A DNA stretch of 64,000 nucleotides, taken from positions 34,692,561 through 34,756,560 of the forward strand of contig CM054117.1 of the NCBI GenBank assembly GCA_028673005.1. The letters are read 5' to 3'. Each line of letters opens with the position of its first letter. Position 1 is the first letter of the stretch. The notes under the pieces are model-generated. The model was not told the origin of the DNA. It saw only the letters and a list, made by a program, of their open reading frames with translations, and did not search any database. The position numbers were made by a program, and so were the translations under genes. Origin of the DNA: Tanypteryx hageni. Its lineage: Eukaryota; Arthropoda; Insecta; Odonata; Petaluridae. Of this stretch, positions 36,230 through 47,380 are shown in pieces.

Positions 36230-37302
36230 GCATATGTATATATATGTATACATATATATTTTAGCAATTGCATACTTTATAATTAGTTAGTTTATTTTAT
36301 AAGATATTTAATTACTTATTATATTTAGTTTAGTCTTAGAAAGAGAAAGAAATAATAATAATAATAACTATTGCCCATATTGTACAAAAAGCTCTACCCA
36401 ATTTAAAGCTATTTTGCAAAAAAAAAAGAAAAAATGGGGGAAAAGTAAAGAAAAAAATAATAATATTATAATAAGAAATAAATAAATAATTTTAAAAATA
36501 TATATATAGTCAAAAATAAATAAATAAATAATAAAAATGAGGTAAAAAAAGGAAAAATGCAAAATAAGAAACAATAATATATACCAAAAATAAAAATAAA
36601 AAATAACAATAGCTAGCTGGTATCTTTTTGACTTAACTACCTTACCAATGTACATATTTCGTATTTTTTCATGTTTATTATATTGTATTTATATTAATTA
36701 GTAGTTATAGTAATTTTAAACTTATAAGCAAATCACAAAAACCGCAAGCTATTAAAATGATGCAAATATAATTAACAACCCCCATTGTAATTGAGCACTT
36801 TCTGACCGGCCGGGAACGTGGGTGTTATCACGAGGGACGGCCTATATTTGTGGTAAAACTACTTACCAAGCCAACGAAGAGAGAGAAAGAGAGTGATAAG
36901 TAACATGTTTCGCGTACTTTTTCTGTAGTGTTCCGTACTATTCTACCTAGGAAAGCTACATACCTGCATACATACGAAAAAACCGACAGAAAATTTTAAG
37001 TTACAAACGGAAACAGAAGTGGATGCTAATTCCCAGAAAGTGGGGCTCTCAAAATATTCAATTATATATTTTTTAAATTCTTTGTAATAGACTTAATTAC
37101 TCCCTGTGAATATTTTTTGTTAAATTGCAAAAAAATATTTTAAATAACTCTTTTAAATATCCCTCATGAACGGCATCCTGTTTGTAGAGAGAGAAATAAG
37201 GGGTACGTGACGACATCGCATGCCTTACGTCGCTTACGACCCTACTGAAAGCACGCAGTTTTGATAATTCGGCCTGTTGCTTTTGCTGATATCGTTGCTA
37301 AA
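36223..37302. other. AT-rich sequence, nothing recognised
   Basis: Contains A-rich and ATAAATA-rich low-complexity stretches (36340-36610). No gene seen before the THAP fragment. Confidence 0.45.
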
Positions 37303-37540
37303 ATGGAGAATATGGAAGTAAAGAAGGGTTATAAGTATTGTCTGCTGCCTCACTGATTAAATACAACGTCTAAAACCCTGAGAAAATTGTTCTTCACGCA
37401 ACCGAGTTCTTTGGGAAAAAATAAGGAGCGGAGAATATTGTGGTTGAAACCCATGAGGAGATACGCATTTGATATATCGGAACGTACAGCTGCATTTGTC
37501 TGCGAGGATCATTTTAATCTAAGTACTAGTTATATGTATG
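37303..37540 (+). pseudogene. THAP zinc-finger domain fragment
   Basis: From ATG 37303 the frame reads 'MENMEVKKGYKYCLLPH', then TGA, then continues in the same frame 'NTTSKTLRKLFFTQPSS', 'RILWLKPMRRYAF', 'FVCEDHFNLS'. This is the THAP fold: first Cys, a second Cys expected right after 'PH', the Trp of 'WLK', and the C-x2-H pair in 'CEDHF'. The stop sits exactly at the second zinc-binding Cys (TGC or TGT to TGA). THAP domains occur in P-element transposases and in host proteins derived from them. No further exon recognised. Confidence 0.65.
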
Positions 37541-38649
37541 TACGTAATTTTATTGCCTCGTATTATATTTTATGACTTATGTCGGCATTACATTGACGTG
37601 ACTCATATATTTCTGGAGAACATTTAAAGAGTAAATTATATTTTTATGTTTTAAAGATTAGCATATATGTTTTAACAAAACCTCCATAATGTAATATACT
37701 TATTCTAAATAGGTAAGATCAAACTTACGGAAATCGTTGGGCTATGGGTTTATTAAGCAAATAATTACTGTTGCAGTGCATATATTTAAGTACCAAGCTT
37801 TAAAGCAAATAATTCTACAAATGTTGCATATTAAGTTTGTTTTGTAATTTAAATATTTTAAGAAATTATTTCACATTTTGAAGGACCATGTTTTGATAAA
37901 TAAATGCAGTCATGACACTCCGCAGACGTGACTAAATTTTCTTCTTCATCTACAACTACACTCATTCATAACCTCTTTATCATATTATGACTTCAGGGCA
38001 AATCTTGCCATTACAATACAATACAATTTTTTCCTTCTCTATTCAGTTTTACAAATCCAACATCATTACTAACATAGTGTTTCCTCATTGACCTCAAAGG
38101 GAGAAAAAAGCCATAAAGGTAACGATGAAATTGGCGATATATATAAAACAGATATGCAGTTCTTACAAACACTTCTACAGTTTTTCTTTTCACAAGTATA
38201 GGTAATAACTAAGGCAGATAGACACTTAAAACTACGAACTTCACCTCATTTCCTGTAAAGGCAGACGATTTTGATTATTCACCGAAACCGGTCGTGTTAT
38301 AATTCATATATTTGGTGAAAATTAGCGAAAGTTTAATATAAATAAAAAATAATATCAATTACTGTACATGTTATTTTATTGTGGAATTCCACGAAGCCTC
38401 GGCCTTATACTTATCGAACTATATTTTACTTACTAGATGCTAGGACAGTATGGGAAATAATACATAAATAAATATTCTATAATATTAGTTAAAACTATAG
38501 TTGTTTTATTCATTTACTATGGGAAATCTCTTTTGAGACGTCAATCTCTCTTTTACATATCTTCTGCGTTTCAGTCGAAATAATAGTACTATTACAATAA
38601 CTGAAAATAAAAACTCTACATCGAACTTGTTTTATCAATTAAATGTTAT
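37541..38649. other. AT-rich sequence, nothing recognised
   Basis: Small open frames only (for example 38011-38193, minus), with no domain. Confidence 0.4.
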
Positions 38650-38790
38650 AGAAACCTATCAGCCTTCACTCCATGCATTTCAACATCTGAATATTGCTCC
38701 CTACGACTTCCAATGTACTGTAAAAGCATGTACGAATCGACGTTGGGCAATTTATCAGATCTGACTACACGAAACCCTTCAGATGCCATT
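38650..38790 (-). pseudogene. Short exon-like frame, possibly transposon-associated
   Basis: On the minus strand from about 38790 a 47-codon frame reads 'MASEGFRVVRSDKLPNVDSY', then 'MLLQYIGSRREQYSD' and 'VEMHGVKADR', followed by a possible GTTTCT donor. The pattern '-GFRV-...-LP-.D-.M-.....-VK' resembles the N-terminus of proteins that often accompany THAP-bearing transposons in insects. This is from memory of the pattern only, so the call is tentative. Confidence 0.3.
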
Positions 38791-40084
38791 TTGCAAAACA
38801 CAAAGCGAAATAAATGCAGAAAGGTGCAGTACTTCTATTTCTTCTAAGGCGGCGGATAGAGAAAAACAACAGATTTATGTTTTTTAAGCTACTACTTCCA
38901 TGTCGGTACAATGGATTCTAGCACGGCTAGGATGCTCGTGTGGTGCGCTGACGTCACTAAACACTCGGCACACTTCGGCTACCTATCGGATGTGATCGTG
39001 TTCGGCATTAAATCGTCCGTTTTAAATCGTTTTTTTATAAATATCTCTTAAAAATTTAACGAAAAAACTTTATATTTACCTATAACGGTAGCCATACATT
39101 ACAACTTCATAAAATTTTCGATAATTACCGATACATGACAGTCCCCCATTGTTTCCGTATTCGAAAATATGTGATATTGATTCCGGGAATCGTTAGCGAG
39201 AAAATAACAAGACATTTTTCTAAGAACAGGTGATATAACGCCGTATACAAGTAAACATTACACAACAGATATTTTATTTGAATGAATGTAGTTCTTAGTT
39301 ATATGAATGTACGAGGGCTGATCAAAAATATCGGGGACAGAATTCTTAACAAAGTAACTACTAAATGCATCGAAGTGAAAACTATGTCGAACATTTGGCA
39401 ACATCTCCTGATGCGATATACGAGAGGAGCAGGCGTTAGTATGAATCAGTGGTGAGTGAGCTGTTCAACAGTGCAAGTGTGCGCAAACTTTGAAACAAAA
39501 CATTTAGCGACGCGACAATTAATAGAATGTGAAAAATAATTAGGGTTCTACAATATATATGTATATACAATTCTTATTGAAATCTTTGCAAGGAAGGTTT
39601 TAACAGACATCCTAGTAATGAGTTACGAACACATGGTATGTATTGTTTCACTAGAATTAACAGTATTATAACGGGTTTTTCAAACATAGTAACTGACACC
39701 CGACATGTGACGGACAATAAACTATTTGTAATATACAGAGAGTGTAAAAACTACATTTTAGAAAGATGTTTTTTCTTTCATTTAATTACAAAAGACACAT
39801 TCAGCAATACAACTGCTTCAAACGAATTCTTATCAAGGTAAAATTAATACATTAGATGAATTTCAGTTTCTTTATTCTCATTCATCCAGTCTATGGCCAG
39901 ATATTCCATTTCATTACTACAACTCTTGCATTTTTATGAGGTAGTTCAGACATGACTGGAAAAATATTTAATAGGGATTGGAGAAGATTGAATAATTGCC
40001 GATGTTATAGCGGTTATGGTCTTTGAGCTAAAAAATAGGGCATCATTTACGGATGATACATTTTTAATTATCAATTATCGGATT
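38791..40084. other. 3' flank of GH18 gene 1, with a mariner-like end
   Basis: From about 38955 it is homologous to 1354-2311 and 50970-51926. A minus-strand AATAAA at 39871-39876, about 210 bases beyond the stop of gene 1, is a plausible poly(A) signal. At 39310 an insertion absent from both paralogues begins CGAGGGCTGATCAAAAATAT next to TA, which resembles a mariner TIR, and extends to about 39478 without a matching second end. Confidence 0.45.
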
Positions 40085-41867
40085 CTAATTCTTCGTCAAG
40101 GTGTTGTAGGTGGTCCGAGTCAGGGGATATTTTCCTTCTCCGCCATTCCCCTCGTAGTCATCTTTATCCAATGCCATGACAGTCACCCCTCCTAAATTGT
40201 TTTCGACTACATAGCGACACTGCAAAGATTACAAAACCATAATTACAAAACGTAACAGTACTACAGTTACCACTTTTAATACTAGTTAATCTGCCTTTAT
40301 CTCTTTACGGGAACCAACCCTGTCTGTTGGAAATCGCTTTGCTCGACGTTTGATTTCCAAACTACATTTTCTTTTACACGAACTAAATTCTAAACAGTAT
40401 GAATAATCATGGTAGATTATAATTTGTTGGGTGAAAGATTTTATAATCGGATGTATAATAAAATTCAAACTATTTTATGATTAAATATATTTTAATAAAT
40501 GATTAATGCATCATTCATTTCTACTTGTTGTTTTTAACGTGCCACAGTTAACACTTATTTTGTTTGGTAAATGTCGACAATGAGTATTATAATTTTTACC
40601 TAATTTGGTATTCTGAATAAATCCTAAGTGAATGTTAAACATTTTTGATAATGTTTTGCTACATTAATACCCACAGGACCATTTGACTGCCAACTAAACT
40701 AGATTAAATTATTTATACTTATAAATATTTGAGTTATGCACTGGTTTTTACTATTTTCGATTAAAATATATTTGTCTGATGAATTATTTTCTAGGTCCTA
40801 CTAGTCGTCTTACAGACATTGTCACGTTAGTGGCCAGGAGCAGTGAGGCTATTACATAAGGAAATCGTAATAAATTGTCAAATGTATATGATTCACTATC
40901 AAAATGGTAAAATAATTCATACTAGATTTAGATTTGGAAGATAAAAGTAATCATTGCTAGAAGTATAGAACTATACATATTTTTCAAAAATTAATCCACC
41001 TTCTATATGTGATTTATGATTGCCAATTAAAATAGTTTAAACTATTTATCATTAAAAGTATCTTTTTAATGATTAATTATATTTACCTTCGCAGCGACAG
41101 ATGTGGGGTCGTCGTAGCTAACCCAGAGGCCATCTATGTTTGATGCGTATGGTGATTTAGTAGCTTCATCCCGACGTATGACCCAGTTTTCTGTCTGGTT
41201 TCCAAACCATTTCACTAGCTATCAGAAAAATAATCAAATTAAATCTTTTAGTTTTATTATTGCTATACACTTATATATAAAGTGCCTCTAGGAAATATTC
41301 TGAATTACGTATTAATGTTCACGAAAATCCAAATTTCCATAGCGATGTTTATTGGAACTCGTTATATTTTGAAATTCGTTCGTAATACGAAGTGCCGTAC
41401 CCAGGATATGGCGAAGATGGGTTTTGCAATAAGCGCCACTTGAAAACTTCGCCAAACCTTCCCGCAAAAAATGGTAAAATTCTATTTTCTCATAAATTAA
41501 TATTAATTTAATACTCATATAACGGTTTTTTTTAACATCAACGATATATTAAATGGAAATACTATCATTATGTTTTGGAATCCTGGAAAAATAATATTTT
41601 ACATAGGTAAATTATATTTTTCCTAAAATTTTACCCAAGGCGCTATGATATTATTGCTACTTTCACAAAGAAAGGCATAATGGTTGTTAGTTAAGAAGAA
41701 TTGTCGAGGTCATTCTATGATTGGTATACTGTTGGTAGATCGGTGGTTCCCAAGCCTTGTGATGCGAGTCACTGGGGTCCCACAGCTAATATTTAGACAG
41801 ACAGACAAACGACTTTGTTAGGACGAAATGGAGACTATGTAGTCCCTTCTTACATCTAACCATTTCG

Positions 41868-41928
<61 letters not shown>

Positions 41929-44900
41929 GGGGTGCAACGAATGGATATGGATGCGTTGATAGGTAATTAGGAGAATAAAAGTTGCTCAAATGAATTGAAT
42001 ATGGCATAGTACCAACAAATAGTTGCTTCCTAAGTATGTAATACCCGCATGTAAAGATATAACATGAGAGGAAAGACTATTAATGACTTAATATAATGTC
42101 TAAGATCGGAAATGCCTCAGAAATATCGAATTTTTGAATCACTGATTTATTTCCTAATCGATTGTTCTAAATAAAACAATCGACTTATATTAAAAATTCA
42201 TTCGTCGTATTCACTTACAAACGCTGTCTATAGCTAAAGAAAATAGACGTACATATTGAAGTTCATTTCTCGTATATTTTCCATTTCCCTTCACTTTACA
42301 AATGTTGCGTGCTGGCGAAAAAAAAAATCTAATTATGTATTCACAGCAGATATTGCTTACTCCCGTAGCCACAAAGGTTGTTTTCGTTGACAAAAGTTAA
42401 GAAACACTTGAGTATTTTTTCAAGGCTCAGTAAATTATGGCTTTAAAATTTGATTTTCTTGAAATCGGCTACTCCTTCGCTAAAAATGTACTGATAAAAA
42501 CATATACTAATTAACTAGATCTACGAAGTCGTTTAAAGACTTTTTAATAAGTGATATTGTACGGCATAGAATAAAAGTTCATTTTTTGTCGCCAGTAAAG
42601 TGGCACTCCCGATTATGCTACGCAAATCATTTATATAACTATCTTAGTTTCTTTGCCCCTATGCGCCGAATTTCATTAACATTCGCCCTAGCATTTTCTC
42701 AGATGAAACATGCAGACGGACGGACGGACACCACCAGAACATAAGGCGTTCTTCTTTATGCGATCTTTGAACGAAGTGGACAGATATAGGTGAAATCCTT
42801 TCCGTCCGTCCGTCCGCATATTTAAACTCGGGAACCGTTGGATGTACTTCGATGAAATTTGGTATTTGGGAATTTTGCTAAAATTTGCCAGCCAAGTCCA
42901 GTTATGGTTAAAATCGGCCGATAATTAAGACCATCTTCCTTAAGACCTACAGGTTTTATACAACGCACTTTGCAAGAATCTCGTTCATTAATCATCTGAT
43001 AAAAAAATATTGAGAACAGAAGTTGGATAAAATAATTAAATACGAGTTTTTTTCAAATAACTTTTTCCCGTAAAAAGTAAGGTTTACGATAAATTATAAG
43101 TAAATTAATTTAACGCTTTACGTAATTATACGATTTTCGATCCTCTTTTACAAAGCACTTTGCAAGAATATCGTTCAATAATAACCTGATAGAAAGATAT
43201 TGAGTGCGGCAGTTAGATAAAATAATTAAATACGAGTTTTTTCAAATAATTTTTCCCCGTAGAGGTAAGGTTTACGATAAATTTTAAGGAAAGTAAATTA
43301 ACGTATTTACGTAACTATACGATTTTCGTTCTTCCTTTGTTCATTCCAAAAAAAATATATAAATTTACCACTCGAGAACCGCTCGACATTTTTTATTGAA
43401 ATTTGTTATTTTACTAAAATTTGTCGACCGATTCCAATTTTCGTTTGAATCAGAATACAATAACGACCTCGTTACATGAACATCTTCAAGATGACAGAAA
43501 CATGCCGTAGGGGTGTGCAGGGCAAGCATCGAAAAAGGGTGCATATTTTAACCGGACAAAAATTGTCAACGTTCATTTTACCATCTTTAGTAGTTATAAT
43601 GCATTTTATTGTATTCAATTAATTATTGTCCTAAATTTCTTGATAAATAGCGTTAATTAATAAAGGATACAATTTTACTATTTGTTTTGTTATTAATGGT
43701 CAAAAAATTGATTATAATCTCTAAGATGGACTACGAAACTTTATCGACTGGGCGTTTGAAGTTTTTGGCGTGGCATTGACAATTGATATTGATTGTTCCG
43801 TAGAATTGACATTGCTACTTCCGCAGTGCAATACATTCTCTACAAATCAAATTTTGGGGAAATATATCAGTCTTTCCTCTCGCGGAAATGTTGAGATATA
43901 GAAAAACATCTTTAATAAGACCCACAAACTTACGCCTGCAATGGAAAATCATGAAATTCAAATCATAGAGTGCCCAAAATAGTAAAACTCTTATAGGTAT
44001 TCAAAACTTCAGATTTTGGTCATTAATTAACACAATTATTTTAAGACTCATATACACAAGCACATTCAAAAATATAGCCTTAAGAGCCAATTTTTTTAGG
44101 TTCGGCACTGTTATTGTGAATTTTTCATCTTAATCTTAATTTTAAAATCTGCGTAAATTAGGAATATGAATAGGTATACTACGAATACAGTGTCATTTTC
44201 GTGTAATTAAATTGATTCGAGGTCTTTAGCCGAGTGAACGTAATTAACGTAGACTTATTTATATGTTAAAATTACCTCATTGTAACCGATTGCTGTAACT
44301 GTATCGGCATTACGTGCTTTCGCACCCAATGAACTCTCGTTGACGTTAGCCAGCTGAGCCACCATCCCAAAGGTGGGGATAAGTATCAGCATCTTGTTAG
44401 CAGGAACATTTTTCGAGAGGTAAATGTCGATACTGGATTTCTGAAACGAAATGATGCGTTAAGCCCAGCATGGTGATTTAGAGTTTTCTCGAGATAGGAG
44501 TAAAGCCTGAACAATATTCTTCATTAGGATATGCCATCGTCATTGATCTTACGTCCTGAAGGATTACAGTACATTAGTTATCATACCATAAATACACGCA
44601 GTCACTTGCGCACACGATTATAAACTTTGACTTGAACGCATTTAGAATATTAGTACGTACGACTGAATTCAGTGAAGAATATAATCCCGTGACTCCATCA
44701 TAAGGCCGCCAATAATTAAAGGTCGTGACGGTGACAAAGTCGCAGGTTCTGAAACGAAAGTTAATTGTTCTATTGGACAGGTTTTGTTTAACGACATAAA
44801 TTGAACATATCATAAACGAATGAGATCATGTTACTTAATATGATTTATGATGATAATGCTCACCTTAGTATCACACGGACGTTGCGATCTTCATGCACAG

Positions 44901-47010
44901 ATAGTTCATCTACCGGCAGAAAGGTTGAGAGAATGAAGCCGTGCTTGTCGAATTCCTCCCGGAGGTCAATAAGCAGCAAACCGAAGTAAGTATCTGGCAA
45001 AGTCTTTTAAAAAGAAACTTATGAGAAAATGAAAATTGAAGTAAAACTACTGTCTCATCCATAAATTCCATTTATATGATACCAAAATAAATATTGTATA
45101 TCCGGAATTTAAATAGCCTCAATTCAGAAGGGTATGATTATGAATTAGAATTAATTTTAAGATAACTGACATAGAGGTGACATCTAAAATTAGAGCAAGG
45201 AATTTGAAGCAACCATACCTGTTTCAACATTTATAATAAATCTTAAAATACAAGATAAAAGGTTTGTAAAAGACAAAAGAATATTGGTTTTCTGCCATTA
45301 CGTGCTTCATGCGTTAACGCCACCCTTCACTTTCTCCAGCGACCTCGACCCTAAGCACTCGCATTTGTTCCACTAAGCTGAAATAATTTTTAGAACTCCT
45401 TTTGTAAAGACATTTCTTATTCGGAAAGATTTTTCTCCGAAGCAGCGTTGCCGAAATTTAACTTTCTAGATATTTTTAGCGTCCGCCATTTTGTTTTAAG
45501 ATCGAGGTTGAAAATTAAATTAGTGCTCTTTTGGTCTTCTGGCTGGATTCTGAGATACTGAGGAGACACAAAGACGTATGGATAGACAATTGGGAAATTC
45601 TGTTTAGGATTTTAAACATAATTAGTTTAGTTTAGATATATTAGTTTCATAAATTGTTTTTTTGTACTTTGTTTAAATAGGATTTCTAGAATATTATCAA
45701 CAAATGTATCATATTATATCATAAGAAGGAACGATTGAGTGAATGAAGGTGAAATTTTTGCGTCATTTCGAGAGAAAATTGAAGCAAAACTAAATCAATT
45801 CCAATATATTTTACGCTTATATTACGAATCCAATTTATGAATGAGAAAGACTTATCTTCTTCTTATATACCTTTTCTTCGTCCTTTGGCGAAATCCAGTT
45901 AATTACTAACCCGTCAAATCCATGTTTCTGAAGAATTGCAACAGCGCTTCTTACATAAATTGACCTTTCAGAGCTCGTCTCTGGTATCTGTAAAAAATAA
46001 AAGAACATGGAAGCTGAGTAATGGGCAAAGTGAGATTTAATTCAGACGTATTTAATGCTCTTCGTAGTAAATATTAATTTCTGTGGACTTAAAATAAATA
46101 CGAGAAAACATGAATATCTCAACAAACGTTTTCGTAATCATTAATTAACACTTGTACAATTGTAATTCATCTAGGCATTGAATTCTGATTTTAAAAGGCT
46201 GTTATATAGGAATTTCTTTTACGTAATAATTGGTTGAGTCTAGTACTTAAGCATTTAGCCTCCGCACACACTCTTAAACAAGAGTTCGTTCTATAGCTTA
46301 CCTTAGTGTCGTACCTAGCATGGACGTTTAGTAGAACCTTTAATTCCTGGTTGATCTCCTTCAGCTTCGTTAATCTATCATAGTAACCTTAAAGTCAGAA
46401 AACATTGAGAGTTATTAGAAGGACGATTAAAATTAAGAAAATTTACTTTCCGATAGTACGTGAAGAATAAAATAAAAGGTTTAAAATGAGCTCATTGAGA
46501 GCAAGAAAATTGCTTGAAAATTATATCTATTTAATGTTAAAAGAGTAAAAGTCATGCTATTAATTAGCAGTGATTGGAACTTTTATAGTAAAATGACACC
46601 AGACTAAAATTTGGCCCTCTTCGTTATTATAATCACGCCCAACCTTTTCCACCATTCTCATAGTAGGCATCTCTTTCGTTTGTGGGCACTACTGCTCCGG
46701 TTTCATTGTTGAGTTCTCCATTGCCGTAAACCAGATGAGTACACAGCGTGACATCTATGTCTTCCGGTTCCAGGATCTCTCCGAAAGAATCTTCTGCTGC
46801 GGCGTAGTAACATAATACTCGTTTTTTCTCGTCCTCTACTTGAGTTCCTTCTAAAAGATTTTAAAGTTTAATCTCCTGCCGTTCTAAATTAACTCAATAG
46901 ATTTCTCTAAATCTTTTTTGTAAATACTCTAGAATATATCTAGAAGCTTACTTACCAATAACTAGTAGTAACTGTAAAAGTCCAACGACGATAACCCTGA
47001 AGTTATTCAT
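40085..47010 (-). CDS. GH18 chitinase-like secreted protein, gene 1 (catalytically dead)
   Basis: Nine coding exons join in phase: 46956-47010, 46644-46850, 46302-46387, 45871-45987, 44864-45003, 44661-44748, 44276-44440, 41087-41218, 40085-40219. All have GT-AG borders and give about 374 aa. Residues 1-20 are a signal peptide ('MNNFRVIVVGLLQLLLVI'). GH18 landmarks follow in order: 'VLCYY', 'LCTHLVYG', 'LKVLLNV', 'RSAVAILQKHGFDGLVINW', 'LREEFDKHGF', 'CDFVTVTTFNYW', 'NVPANKMLILIPTFG', 'GLWVSYDD', 'LGGVTVMALDKDDY'. The catalytic DGxDxDWE is DGLVINWI, losing the Glu and two Asp. MxYD is TTFN, and the cleft Trp is Met. Hydrolysis is therefore very unlikely; a lectin-like or signalling role is possible, as known for other chitinase-like proteins. 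The motif differs from IDGFs, which keep more of it, and no chitin-binding domain follows. The reading frame is intact. Confidence 0.88.
41219..44275 (-). other. Intron 7 of GH18 gene 1, repeat-rich
   Basis: It holds a diverged hAT-like end at 41741, an inserted fragment with an (AT)n tail (41793-41933) and the iterated 'gggaaccg...gaaatttggtatt' repeat (42820-42915, 43370-43490). A near-duplicated stretch also occurs, in which 'caagaatctcgttcattaat' and 'caagaatatcgttcaataat' head similar blocks at 42970 and 43160. No gene inside. Confidence 0.5.
41793..41933. repeat. Insertion with an inverted stem and (AT)n tail
   Basis: It is absent from the matching positions of both paralogues (after 'ctaatattta' at about 4042 and 53669). 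The inserted sequence starts 'gacagacagacaaacg', contains GACGAAATGG and its inverse CCATTTCGTC about 40 bases apart, and ends in about 60 bases of (AT)n before 'tttagggg'. It could be a short retroelement with an AT tail. Confidence 0.5.
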
Positions 47011-47029
47011 TCTTGACTGAGGGAAAATT

Positions 47030-47291
47030 CTAAAAGGAAAAATATCCACAGAAATTAAATTATTAATGTGTTTATTTGAGTTTGTGTATAACTGTGGTAT
47101 TGATTTGCGGATATAAAGTCTGTCTATCACATTCAATACTATGCGATATTGCTGGTAATTCATACATACGTGGCAAGTGTATAACTAATTTGGATATTTG
47201 AGTTCATGAATATATCTTTAACAAAGTACATGGGTAATAGATTCGTGAAAGTCTATGGTAGACGATAATTGACGGGTTTTGGGATACTCAC
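47030..47291 (-). other. Leader intron of GH18 gene 1
   Basis: Donor GTGAGT at 47291-47286 and acceptor TTTTCCTTTTAG ending at 47030, 19 bases before the start codon. Inferred from splice consensus only. Confidence 0.5.
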
Positions 47292-47380
47292 CTTTTCCAG
47301 AGAATCTTCTTACGCTGTTAACACTGTGAAGGGTTGTTTCCTACTGACCGTGGATTCCGTACGCAAAGTATTTTTTAATC
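47292..47380 (-). promoter_or_regulatory. Candidate core promoter and 5' UTR exon of gene 1
   Basis: On the minus strand TTAAAAAATA (47378-47369) lies about 33 bases upstream of an arthropod-type initiator TCAGT (47347-47343). From there a 54-base non-coding exon runs to a strong donor at 47292. TATA-to-initiator spacing and the donor agree, but no transcript evidence is available. Confidence 0.45.
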
